A stretch of DNA of 6,085 nucleotides from positions 1 to 6,085 of the forward strand of contig JAAZEI010000247.1 of NCBI GenBank assembly GCA_012512355.1, in the 5' to 3' direction. This document shows, piece after piece, positions 1-5,534 of this stretch (the first letter of the stretch is position 1; each line of letters begins with the position of its first letter). The translations under genes and the position numbers were made by a program. Origin of the DNA: Clostridiales bacterium (lineage in GTDB: Bacteria > Bacillota > Clostridia > Christensenellales > Aristaeellaceae). The notes beneath the pieces were generated by a model. That model saw only the letters and a list, made by a program, of their open reading frames with translations, searched no databases and was not told where the DNA came from.

Positions 1-249
1 CATTCAGTACTGGATCAATGGATCCATAAATGCACACTTTGTGGGGCAGTCAGGTACGTTAATAATGGGAATCCTGGTCCACCACATCCACATAAGAACA
101 TTTTTCAATATGATCAACATATCGATGTTGGTTTTCATCACTATTTCTTCAAATGTTCGGTTTGTAACCGTCCTAAAACTACAACAGTAGCTTGTAGCGG
201 GCCACCATGTGTAAGCCCACTAAGCACAATGAATTTAACAAAAAATTAA
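1..249 (+). CDS. Cys/His-rich hypothetical protein, C-terminal part (5' truncated)
   Basis: Frame 1 is open from the first base to a TAA at 247-249 and gives 82 visible residues; the start lies outside the window. I do not recognise the family. Visible are CTLC (residues 11-14) followed by Gly, CSVC (52-55), and a further pair C65 and C70 in an ACSGPPC stretch. Between the first two pairs is a His/Pro/aromatic segment with H29, H31, H40, H46 and H47. Two CxxC pairs about 40 residues apart are typical of a zinc ribbon, but six cysteines would also suit a disulfide-bonded secreted protein. The missing N-terminus (signal peptide or not) would decide between these. The reading frame is real in my judgement because of the regular CxxC spacing and lack of stops. 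It is co-directional with the exporter operon that starts 125 bp downstream, and it is clearly lower in GC (about 40% by my count). Function unknown; a link to the exporter is inference from position only. Confidence 0.6.
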   Translation, partial: HSVLDQWIHKCTLCGAVRYVNNGNPGPPHPHKNIFQYDQHIDVGFHHYFFKCSVCNRPKTTTVACSGPPCVSPLSTMNLTKN

Positions 250-256
250 TTGTGCT
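223..256 (+). other. Imperfect hairpin across the stop codon of the first gene
   Basis: AGCACAAT at 223-230 is the exact reverse complement of ATTGTGCT at 249-256. Inside this, a G231/A248 mismatch is followed by AATT (232-235) pairing with AATT (244-247), leaving an 8-nt loop at 236-243. The stem contains the TAA stop. There is no T-tract after it on either strand, so it is not a canonical Rho-independent terminator. It could act in mRNA 3'-end stabilisation or weak termination, or be a coincidence in AT-rich DNA. Confidence 0.4.
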
Positions 257-374
257 GGGTTATCTAAGGCAAAACACTAGTTAAAGATTGGGTAGTAAAA
301 CGACGTAATTTTTGAATTGTTTTCTAGAAAGTGACTGTCATCTGCCAGATCTGAAAAATTGTCGTGGAGCAAGC
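250..374. other. AT-rich intergenic gap before the exporter operon
   Basis: These 125 bases are about 35% GC by my count and contain no credible gene. I looked for paired -35/-10 hexamers. TTGAAT at 312-317 is the best -35-like word but has no matching -10 at 16-18 bp, and TAGTAA at 293-298 has no -35. A promoter for the exporter operon is therefore not identifiable; read-through from the upstream gene is possible. The only clear signal is the ribosome binding site GGAG at 366-369 before the ATG at 375. Confidence 0.5.
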
Positions 375-2294
375 ATGTTAAGTAAACTTCGAATGGTATT
401 CCGCACACCTGTCCGAAACCTGGCCTTGCTGCTGCTACTTGTTGCCGCCTTTGGGGTGTTTGCTTTTGCATTGAGCATGTATACAGGCATTCAAACAGCG
501 GTTGATGAGGTGGACAGGAACATCTTTAGCCTGGCGTATGTGGATGAAAATGCGCAGAACAGGCCGTACAACTGGCAACAGCAGTACCTGCAAGAGGATG
601 CGCCTTCCCTGATCCAAGCGGTGGAGGACTCGGGCATGCTACGCCAGGGCTTCCGCCAGCCAGCACAGAATCTGTCCGCTTATTCGGCCAATCTTTTCCC
701 CGTGATGAGCCGTGAGTTTGACCCCCTGGAGGCCACCCCGCGATTTGATGATCCCTACAACTACGGGGCGATGATCATTCGTGTCATCGATATTGAACCG
801 CAGGACCAAGTGGCCTGGTATACGCCGCAGCTGGATGCTGAAGACTACAACATGTATGAAGCGACCCATACTACCTATAGGCTCAGATCGAAGATAGAGG
901 AAACCCTGCTCCTCAACCCCGACTTCACTGCGCCGGAGGAAATGATGGTTTATTCATCCGTGGATGGCGCGGATGGCGGTAGTTTGTTTGTGCCAGGGAG
1001 GCGCTATTTGGTGATGGGCCAGTTTCAAGGGGTTATGCCGCGCACAGACCTATCCTTTACCAATCCGCAATATGTAGAGGATGTGAGGAAATTTGGCCTG
1101 TATATCGACCCGGAGGACAAGCCCACCTTTGACATCGGCGCCGTGCCAAAAAACTTGTTTACACCAACCACCACAGGGATTTATGATCCAGAGACTGGTT
1201 CTGTGCGGTATGTACAAGCGCCTGAAAACAAAAGCATCATTCCCCTGAAGGGTAGCGGGCAGGAGCCCCTTGACAGCCAGGACAGGACAAGAATTCCTGA
1301 GTTGCTTAGGGACGTGGATTTTAACATGCATTCCTTTCCTGTGATTGCCACCGACGCCATCCAAAGCCTGTTCCCCTTCCACCAAAAAAGCGCTTACATC
1401 AGTCAGGGCCGGGGCTTTAGCGCCGAAGACCTTGCGAACCGACATAAGGTTGTGTTGGTGCCCGCTACTATGGCTCAGAAAAACAACCTGGTGATCGGAG
1501 ATACCCTTCCCCTCAGCTTCCATGATGGCTGGTTCACCCATGATGTGGGCGGGGGCAATGGCGATCTGTCCGTTTACAAGCCCACCGGGCAAGGATATAC
1601 GGCTGAGAAGGAAAGCTACGACTATGAAATCATCGGCTTGTACAGCGCGCCTTTGTGGGAAACCCTACCCCTAAGTATGATGGCCAACATGCTGATTATT
1701 CCAAGCAGTAGCTTGGAGAATCAATATGAAACCAGCCTGCCCCTGAGCCAGAGCTTTCTGCTAGAAAACGGCAGCGGGGAGAGCTTTTTACAACATATGA
1801 AGCAAGCTGGGTATGGGGATCTCTTCCTGGTGGATGACCAGAATTACCACCAGGTCATCAACGGCCTGAAACAATTGCAACAAGATGCTGGTCTGTTGCT
1901 GGTTATTGGCCTTGCTCTGTTCGTGGTGGTCATCCTGCTGTTTGTTCACTTGAGCGTCCGGCGCAGGCAGCATGAAGCGGGGCTGCTGCTGAGCTTGGGG
2001 ACAAGTCCCGCAGACACGACAAAGGGCATTGCCGCACCTGGCTTGTGGTTGATTCTGTTTGCGGTGATTTTCTCCTGTGTGCTGATTGTGGCAGGCGGCT
2101 CGCGGATGGCAAGTACCTTGCTTGACCCTGATCAAGCCCTCGGCCTGTCTGCCGTCTGCCAGGGAACAAAACTCTGGCTGTTGATTGGCCTGGTGGTAGC
2201 AGAAGGCGTCATTACGGCGCTTGCGGTTTGGTTTGTCAGCCACCGCATCTCCCATAAGCAACCCCTAGCACTGCTGCACCGAGTGGAGGAATAA
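375..2294 (+). CDS. FtsX/MacB-like ABC transporter permease, large (639 aa)
   Basis: Membrane permease of an ABC exporter of the mechanotransmission (MacB/LolCE/BceB) class. The chosen start is ATG 375, preceded by GGAG five bases upstream. The frame stays open back to a TTG at 312, but the extra 21 residues lack a binding site and delay the expected N-terminal membrane helix. The protein has a short cytoplasmic N-terminus with basic residues, then TM1 at about residues 16-35 and a very large extracytoplasmic domain (about 36-505). TM2 (about 506-527), TM3 (about 556-575) and TM4 (about 600-622) follow, which is the FtsX topology. After TM2 an RRRQHEAG/LGTS stretch (about 529-545) matches the cytoplasmic FtsX signature. 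A VIGDTLPL segment near 373-380 resembles the MacB periplasmic core consensus. The outer domain of about 470 residues is roughly twice that of MacB. Overall architecture resembles the roughly 650-residue 'bacteriocin-associated integral membrane' proteins of lactococcin-972-type loci, which is a family resemblance by size and topology, not a proven match. Substrate unknown. Confidence 0.85.
   Translation: MLSKLRMVFRTPVRNLALLLLLVAAFGVFAFALSMYTGIQTAVDEVDRNIFSLAYVDENAQNRPYNWQQQYLQEDAPSLIQAVEDSGMLRQGFRQPAQNLSAYSANLFPVMSREFDPLEATPRFDDPYNYGAMIIRVIDIEPQDQVAWYTPQLDAEDYNMYEATHTTYRLRSKIEETLLLNPDFTAPEEMMVYSSVDGADGGSLFVPGRRYLVMGQFQGVMPRTDLSFTNPQYVEDVRKFGLYIDPEDKPTFDIGAVPKNLFTPTTTGIYDPETGSVRYVQAPENKSIIPLKGSGQEPLDSQDRTRIPELLRDVDFNMHSFPVIATDAIQSLFPFHQKSAYISQGRGFSAEDLANRHKVVLVPATMAQKNNLVIGDTLPLSFHDGWFTHDVGGGNGDLSVYKPTGQGYTAEKESYDYEIIGLYSAPLWETLPLSMMANMLIIPSSSLENQYETSLPLSQSFLLENGSGESFLQHMKQAGYGDLFLVDDQNYHQVINGLKQLQQDAGLLLVIGLALFVVVILLFVHLSVRRRQHEAGLLLSLGTSPADTTKGIAAPGLWLILFAVIFSCVLIVAGGSRMASTLLDPDQALGLSAVCQGTKLWLLIGLVVAEGVITALAVWFVSHRISHKQPLALLHRVEE
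2283..2290 (+). promoter_or_regulatory. Ribosome binding site for the second permease
   Basis: GTGGAGGA lies inside the last codons of the first permease gene, five bases before ATG 2296. With only one base between the upstream TAA and this ATG, translation of the two permeases is probably coupled, which suits two subunits needed in equal amounts. Confidence 0.7.
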
Positions 2295-2295
2295 G

Positions 2296-3522
2296 ATGCT
2301 GTTCTATACAAGAAGCCGATTTTTCCGAGCCTGGCAGCATGGCCTCAAGGTGCTATTTTTTTGTGCTGTAGCCCTTGTGCTGCTGATGTATATGCAAGCC
2401 CAGTTGCGCGGCCAGGTAGCAGAGTTACAGGCGCTGAACACCAGCATCCGGGTACCAGGCCAGGTCACCGATGGGCAGGGCCTGCGCTTTGACAACCTGA
2501 GCATATCAGAACAGCTGACCGATTTGTTTTGGTCCGCTGAGGGAGCTTTATCATCCTATGTCCACCAGCTTGCCATCAAGGCCAGCGTGCCTTATGCGCG
2601 CCTGGCAGAGCAGGCAGTTGGCTTAAGTCCGCCCGCATTGACCGCCCTCACCACCCTGGCATCAGACGGTCGCTTACGGCATCGAGATGGGCTGGCGGTC
2701 ACTTTCTACCCGGATTATGATGAGGAAGTGTTCTTTTCAGACAATGCCCTGTGTCTGATTCATCCCGCCATGAAGCAATACCTGGAAATTGCGGAAGATG
2801 ACACCACTTGGCTGGAATTGGAACTGCTCATGCACCGTCTTGGAGAAGATAAACCTGAGAGCGTGAAAGCTCGCCTCCAGGTTGTGGGTACCGCATTGCT
2901 TGAGGATGAAAACGCTGTGTTGGCTCCCTATCCTTGGCTACGCGCCTTTGCGGGCAGACAAGGCTACACGATCTCCTCAGACGCCATTAGTTTTGTGATG
3001 CGGGACAACAGCCAGATCGAGGCATTTACCAAGCAATTCCTGCCGCATTTTGCAGAGCCCCACATGGCTTATGTGCCCAGCAAACACGTTCCGGGCGGCC
3101 TCTACTACCGCATGAGCGGCATTGTCGTGCACGACCAGGCCTATCAGAACGCCTGGAGTGCCATTGAAAGAAGCATCACCCTGACGCGCCTGAGCATCGC
3201 CGGGACCTTTGCCATGGTCCTCCTGGCGGGTGTTCTCCTGTGTTATATCAGCCTGCGCAACCGGCGCCAGGAGCTGGCAGTGCTGCTAACCCTGGGCAGC
3301 AGCAAAGCCTCCCTGATGCTGCACACCGTGCTGGACCAGGGTGCCTGGGTTGTTTTGGGCTTAATCACAGGGATTTTGTTGTCCCTCAGCTTTCAGGTAA
3401 GCCCCCGACAGCGCTTGATGATGGTTGCGTACATCGCGCTGTCCTTTCTTGCCGGCATCACGCTGACCGCATGGCGTTTTACCCGCCTGCCGGTGATTCT
3501 TATGATGAAAGACAAGGCTTAA
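2296..3522 (+). CDS. FtsX-like ABC transporter permease, small (408 aa)
   Basis: Second membrane subunit of the exporter. It starts one base after the stop of the larger permease. The topology is again FtsX-like: a basic N-terminus, TM1 at about residues 17-35, an extracytoplasmic domain of about 265 residues, TM2 (about 299-319), TM3 (about 350-367) and TM4 (about 375-396). The cytoplasmic segment after TM2 carries RNRRQELAVLLTLGSS (about 322-337), closely parallel to the RRRQHEAGLLLSLGTS segment of its partner and the clearest family signature. A region near residues 151-177 is a weaker match to the MacB core pattern. The N-terminal membrane segment is followed by a short helical stretch (QLRGQVAELQAL, about 36-47) that may be a stalk. 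The protein is about the size of a standard MacB/LolC permease, so the pair is unequal and probably forms a heterodimer. It could also be annotated simply as an ABC transporter permease; the substrate is not deducible. Confidence 0.83.
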   Translation: MLFYTRSRFFRAWQHGLKVLFFCAVALVLLMYMQAQLRGQVAELQALNTSIRVPGQVTDGQGLRFDNLSISEQLTDLFWSAEGALSSYVHQLAIKASVPYARLAEQAVGLSPPALTALTTLASDGRLRHRDGLAVTFYPDYDEEVFFSDNALCLIHPAMKQYLEIAEDDTTWLELELLMHRLGEDKPESVKARLQVVGTALLEDENAVLAPYPWLRAFAGRQGYTISSDAISFVMRDNSQIEAFTKQFLPHFAEPHMAYVPSKHVPGGLYYRMSGIVVHDQAYQNAWSAIERSITLTRLSIAGTFAMVLLAGVLLCYISLRNRRQELAVLLTLGSSKASLMLHTVLDQGAWVVLGLITGILLSLSFQVSPRQRLMMVAYIALSFLAGITLTAWRFTRLPVILMMKDKA

Positions 3523-3528
3523 GGAGGA
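3521..3528 (+). promoter_or_regulatory. Ribosome binding site that sets the ATPase start
   Basis: AAGGAGGA overlaps the TAA stop of the small permease and sits five bases before ATG 3534. It is a near-perfect Shine-Dalgarno sequence. It fixes the ATPase start at 3534, although the same frame is open without a stop from 3240. Confidence 0.85.
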
Positions 3529-3533
3529 TCTAC

Positions 3534-4238
3534 ATGCCCATTTTGTTGATTGAGGATTTAAATTACAGTTACATCAGCAAGTCCCAGCGCACAGACGCTA
3601 TACGGGATGCCAACTATGTTTTTGAGTCGGGGCAGGTGTACGTCATCATGGGTAAGTCAGGCTCAGGCAAAACCACCCTCCTGTCTCTGCTGGCGGGCTT
3701 GGACAAGCCCCTGTCCGGACAGATTTCGTTGGATGGGGAGGGGCTGGAAAGCATGGATATTTCGCGGTACCGCCGGGACAAGGTGGCCATGATCTACCAG
3801 CAGTTTAACCTGTTGCCCCTGCTGAGCGTGCAGGAAAACGTCATGTATCCCATGGTGCTCAGCGGCGTCAGCAAGCCTGAAGCACAGCAAAGAAGCGTAG
3901 AGCGGCTGCGGGAGCTGGGGCTGGGTGAGCAGTTTGACCGTCGCCTGCCCCATACCCTGTCCGGCGGGGAGCAGCAGCGGGTGGCCATTGCCCGTGCCCT
4001 GTGCATGCCCGCGAGGGTGATTTTGGCAGATGAACCCACCGGTAGCCTGGACAGTGAGAACAGCAAGATAATCATGGGCATTCTCAAAGACCTGGCCCAT
4101 GAGAAGGGCTATCTGGTGATAATCGTGACCCATGACCCTGCCGTTGCAGAGCATGGGGATACCTGCTTGCGCATGGATGCTGGAAGGTTTCCAGTGTTAA
4201 CAAAAACAAATCACTGGAATAATCAAATAAATTCATAA
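3534..4238 (+). CDS. ABC exporter ATPase, LolD/MacB-type (234 aa)
   Basis: Cytoplasmic ATP-hydrolysing subunit that drives the two FtsX-like permeases encoded just upstream. All motifs are intact and in order: Walker A GKSGSGKT (residues 40-47), Q-loop IYQQFNLLP (87-95), signature LSGGEQQR (142-149), Walker B VILADE (162-167) with catalytic E167, D-loop SLD (171-173) and switch histidine H200 in VTHD. The wording of the Q-loop, signature and ADEPTGSLD stretch is characteristic of the MacB/LolD/BceA group of the ABC superfamily. Length is normal for the group. The last 14 or so residues (about 221-234, including NHWNNQINS) lie beyond the conserved core and are encoded by DNA far more AT-rich than the rest of the gene. 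A hairpin also starts in this segment, so the native C-terminus may have been replaced at a recombination junction. Function should not be affected. Eleven bases separate it from the small permease, so the three genes form an operon. Confidence 0.95.
   Translation: MPILLIEDLNYSYISKSQRTDAIRDANYVFESGQVYVIMGKSGSGKTTLLSLLAGLDKPLSGQISLDGEGLESMDISRYRRDKVAMIYQQFNLLPLLSVQENVMYPMVLSGVSKPEAQQRSVERLRELGLGEQFDRRLPHTLSGGEQQRVAIARALCMPARVILADEPTGSLDSENSKIIMGILKDLAHEKGYLVIIVTHDPAVAEHGDTCLRMDAGRFPVLTKTNHWNNQINS
4189..4219 (+). other. Perfect 8-bp hairpin at the 3' end of the exporter operon
   Basis: TTCCAGTG (4189-4196) is exactly complementary to CACTGGAA (4212-4219) around a 15-nt A-rich loop. It lies in the last codons of the ATPase gene, exactly where base composition drops. 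No run of T follows, so a standard intrinsic terminator is not supported. It may be a processing or stability element or a recombination-related inverted repeat. Confidence 0.45.
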
Positions 4239-4244
4239 AAGGAA

Positions 4245-4272
4245 TTGTATTTTACCATAATTGATATATAAT
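4245..4272 (+). promoter_or_regulatory. Sigma-A-like promoter of the XRE/Bro-N/recombinase operon
   Basis: A perfect -10 hexamer TATAAT lies at 4267-4272. Sixteen bases upstream is TTGTAT (4245-4250), a fair -35 match. Transcription would start near 4279, giving a leader of about 25 bases up to the start at 4304 with the ribosome binding site at 4288-4295. The surrounding 90 bases (4201-4290) are about 22% GC by my count, as expected for a promoter region. Confidence 0.6.
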
Positions 4273-4274
4273 TA
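4258..4274. promoter_or_regulatory. Possible operator overlapping the -10 box
   Basis: TAATT (4258-4262) and AATTA (4270-4274) form an inverted repeat with a 7-base spacer centred on the -10 region. XRE-family repressors commonly bind short dyads over their own promoter, so this is the natural candidate for autorepression. The arms are short and purely A/T, so chance occurrence is quite possible. Confidence 0.25.
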
Positions 4275-4287
4275 AGTCATTATCTAC

Positions 4288-4295
4288 GGAGGTGA
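4288..4295 (+). promoter_or_regulatory. Ribosome binding site that sets the XRE start
   Basis: GGAGGTGA is a perfect match to the 16S rRNA anti-Shine-Dalgarno sequence and lies eight bases before GTG 4304. The upstream in-frame GTG at 4292 is itself part of this site and therefore cannot be the real start. Confidence 0.8.
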
Positions 4296-4303
4296 CTTTT
4301 TCC

Positions 4304-4666
4304 GTGCATATAGTGGGAAAACGTCTAACAGCTCTGCGCAAAAGTGCAAAACTCTCACAAGCAAACCTTGCCAAGCGTTTTGGTATCCCACAGTCTAATC
4401 TAAATCGTTATGAGCATGAAAAATCATCAGCACCCTATAATGTGCTAATCAAATATGCGGACTTCTTTGACGTTTCGCTCGACTATATCTTTGGTCGTAC
4501 AGATGCTCCGCAAGGCAAGCTTTATGATTATAATCCCCAGATAGGCCCTGATCAGGATCAGATGCGCCAATTCATTGAGATGTGTTTTGACCCTAGCTCG
4601 CCCATGAACGCTCGATTGAAACAAATGCTGTTGATAATGATGGAGGAGAATACAGATGGCAGGTAA
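4304..4666 (+). CDS. XRE-family helix-turn-helix repressor (120 aa)
   Basis: DNA-binding transcriptional regulator of the Cro/C1 type. The start is taken as GTG 4304, eight bases after a perfect Shine-Dalgarno site; a GTG at 4292 lies inside that site, and one at 4313 would trim only three residues. The HTH_3 domain covers about residues 6-62: helix 2 at SQANLAKRFGI (18-28), recognition helix around PQSNLNRYEHEK (29-40), then the family's SLDYIFGRTD ending (58-67). The remaining 55 or so residues form a C-terminal region of unknown role, possibly for oligomerisation or contact with an antirepressor. It is first in an operon with the Bro-N protein, which overlaps it by 11 bp, and a serine recombinase. 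It likely represses the promoter at 4245-4272. Base composition is mixed and lower in GC than the exporter genes, in keeping with an element of different origin. Confidence 0.88.
   Translation: MHIVGKRLTALRKSAKLSQANLAKRFGIPQSNLNRYEHEKSSAPYNVLIKYADFFDVSLDYIFGRTDAPQGKLYDYNPQIGPDQDQMRQFIEMCFDPSSPMNARLKQMLLIMMEENTDGR
4642..4648 (+). promoter_or_regulatory. Ribosome binding site of the Bro-N gene, inside the XRE gene
   Basis: GGAGGAG lies within the final codons of the XRE gene, seven bases before ATG 4656. The start of the Bro-N gene then overlaps the XRE stop by 11 bp, so the two are translationally coupled. Confidence 0.75.
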
Positions 4667-5534
4667 TAGTATCCAGCGTTTTGAAAACCAGCAAATCCGC
4701 ACCGCCTGGGATGAGACAAAGGAGGAGTGGTACTTTTCCATCATTGACGTTGTTGGCGTATTGACGGACCAGCCTACTTATCAGCGCGCAAGAAATTACT
4801 GGAAGGTAATGAAAAAGCGCTTAGTCGATGAGGGCAACCAACTGGTTACAGATTGTAACCGGTTGCGGATGGTGGCTGAAGATGGCAAGATGCGCTTAAC
4901 GGATGTTGCTAACATCGAACAACTTTTGCGTATCATTCAGTCCATCCCTTCCCCTAAAGCAGAACCTTTCAAAATGTGGCTGGCACAGGTTGGTCGGGAG
5001 CGTATTGATGAAACCATTGACCCTGAACTGACCATCGGGCGAGCATTAACTACGTACTTGAAAAAGGGCTATTCAAGGGAATGGATTAATCAACGCCTGC
5101 AGGCCATCCAGGTTCGCAAAGAGTTGACCGATGAATGGGATAGTCGGGGTATGCAACAAGGTGTTGAGTATGCCATTCTGACGGATGAAATCAGCCGCGC
5201 CTGGTTGGGTATGACCACCAGGCAGTACAAGAATCTGAAAGGTTTGAAAAAAGAAAACCTCCGCGACAACATGAGCACATTAGAATTGGTGCTGACCATG
5301 CTGGCGGAGGCAACCACCACAGAAATATCCAAGCAGAAGAATCCAAAAACATTTCATGAGAACAAGGAAGTGGCGAAGTCCGGCGGGGAAGCTGCTGGTG
5401 AAGTCCGTAAAGCGGTGGAAGTTCGCACAGGGGTGCCCGTCATATCCCCAAAAACTGCCGTTGACTTTACAAGGCTGATCGATAGTGTCAACAAGGCTGA
5501 CGACAAGGAAGAAGGCGGTGAAACTGAGTCATGA
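4656..5534 (+). CDS. Bro-N / DinD-like antirepressor-type protein (292 aa)
   Basis: Phage- and element-type regulatory protein. Residues about 1-112 form a Bro-N domain, recognised by the early aromatic block EEWYFSIIDVVGVLTD (23-38), then YWKVMKKRL (48-56), EGNQLVTDCNRLRM (59-72), DGKMRLTDVAN (76-86) and a conserved IQSIPSPKAEPFKMWLAQVG segment (94-113). The second half (about 140-276) resembles DinD of Escherichia coli. Its features are AILTDEIS (173-180), YKNLKGLKKENLRDNMS (190-206), EL..TMLAEATTTEISK (210-226) and an ENKEVAK.GG stretch (235-244). DinD is known to antagonise RecA filaments and is SOS-induced; other Bro-N proteins act as phage antirepressors. Which of these roles applies here is inference. 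The tail is acidic (ADDKEEGGETES). Position between the repressor and the recombinase, with overlaps on both sides, favours an antirepressor controlling mobility. No LexA box is evident upstream. Confidence 0.85.
   Translation: MAGNSIQRFENQQIRTAWDETKEEWYFSIIDVVGVLTDQPTYQRARNYWKVMKKRLVDEGNQLVTDCNRLRMVAEDGKMRLTDVANIEQLLRIIQSIPSPKAEPFKMWLAQVGRERIDETIDPELTIGRALTTYLKKGYSREWINQRLQAIQVRKELTDEWDSRGMQQGVEYAILTDEISRAWLGMTTRQYKNLKGLKKENLRDNMSTLELVLTMLAEATTTEISKQKNPKTFHENKEVAKSGGEAAGEVRKAVEVRTGVPVISPKTAVDFTRLIDSVNKADDKEEGGETES
4839..4865. repeat. 12-bp inverted repeat inside the Bro-N gene
   Basis: CAACTGGTTACA (4839-4850) and TGTAACCGGTTG (4854-4865) are complementary at 11 of 12 positions; the exception is T4843/G4861, which would be a G-U wobble in RNA. 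Only GAT separates them. It encodes residues about 62-70 of the conserved QLVTDCNRL segment, so coding constraint explains part of it. It may still form a strong mRNA hairpin or act as a binding site. Confidence 0.5.

Noticed and set aside
312..374. Upstream TTG-initiated extension of the large permease
   Set aside because: No ribosome binding site, AT-rich intergenic composition, and it would displace the N-terminal membrane helix. ATG 375 with GGAG five bases upstream fits better.
1050..1592. 180-codon antisense open frame inside the large permease
   Set aside because: It lies opposite a well-supported gene, has no recognisable domain and no ribosome binding site that I can see; a typical shadow in GC-rich DNA.
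3240..3533. N-terminal extension of the ATPase reading frame into the small permease gene
   Set aside because: It overlaps a well-supported permease in another frame and encodes a Pro/Ala/Arg-rich, unlikely sequence. AAGGAGGA before ATG 3534 fixes the true start.
3663..4154. 163-codon antisense open frame inside the ATPase gene
   Set aside because: It is a mirror of the highly conserved ATPase core, with His/Gln-rich composition expected from the complementary strand.
4189..4240. Intrinsic terminator after the exporter operon
   Set aside because: The hairpin is good but is followed by AATCAAATAAATTC with no run of T, so canonical Rho-independent termination is not supported.
4292..4303. GTG at 4292 as the XRE start
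   Set aside because: This GTG is part of the Shine-Dalgarno sequence GGAGGTGA, so it cannot be initiated by it. GTG 4304 has ideal spacing.
4916..4930. CGAAC-containing stretch as a possible LexA (SOS) box
   Set aside because: The Firmicutes box needs CGAAC with a GTTCG-like second arm. Here the second half is TTTGCG and the site is inside the coding sequence, not at a promoter.
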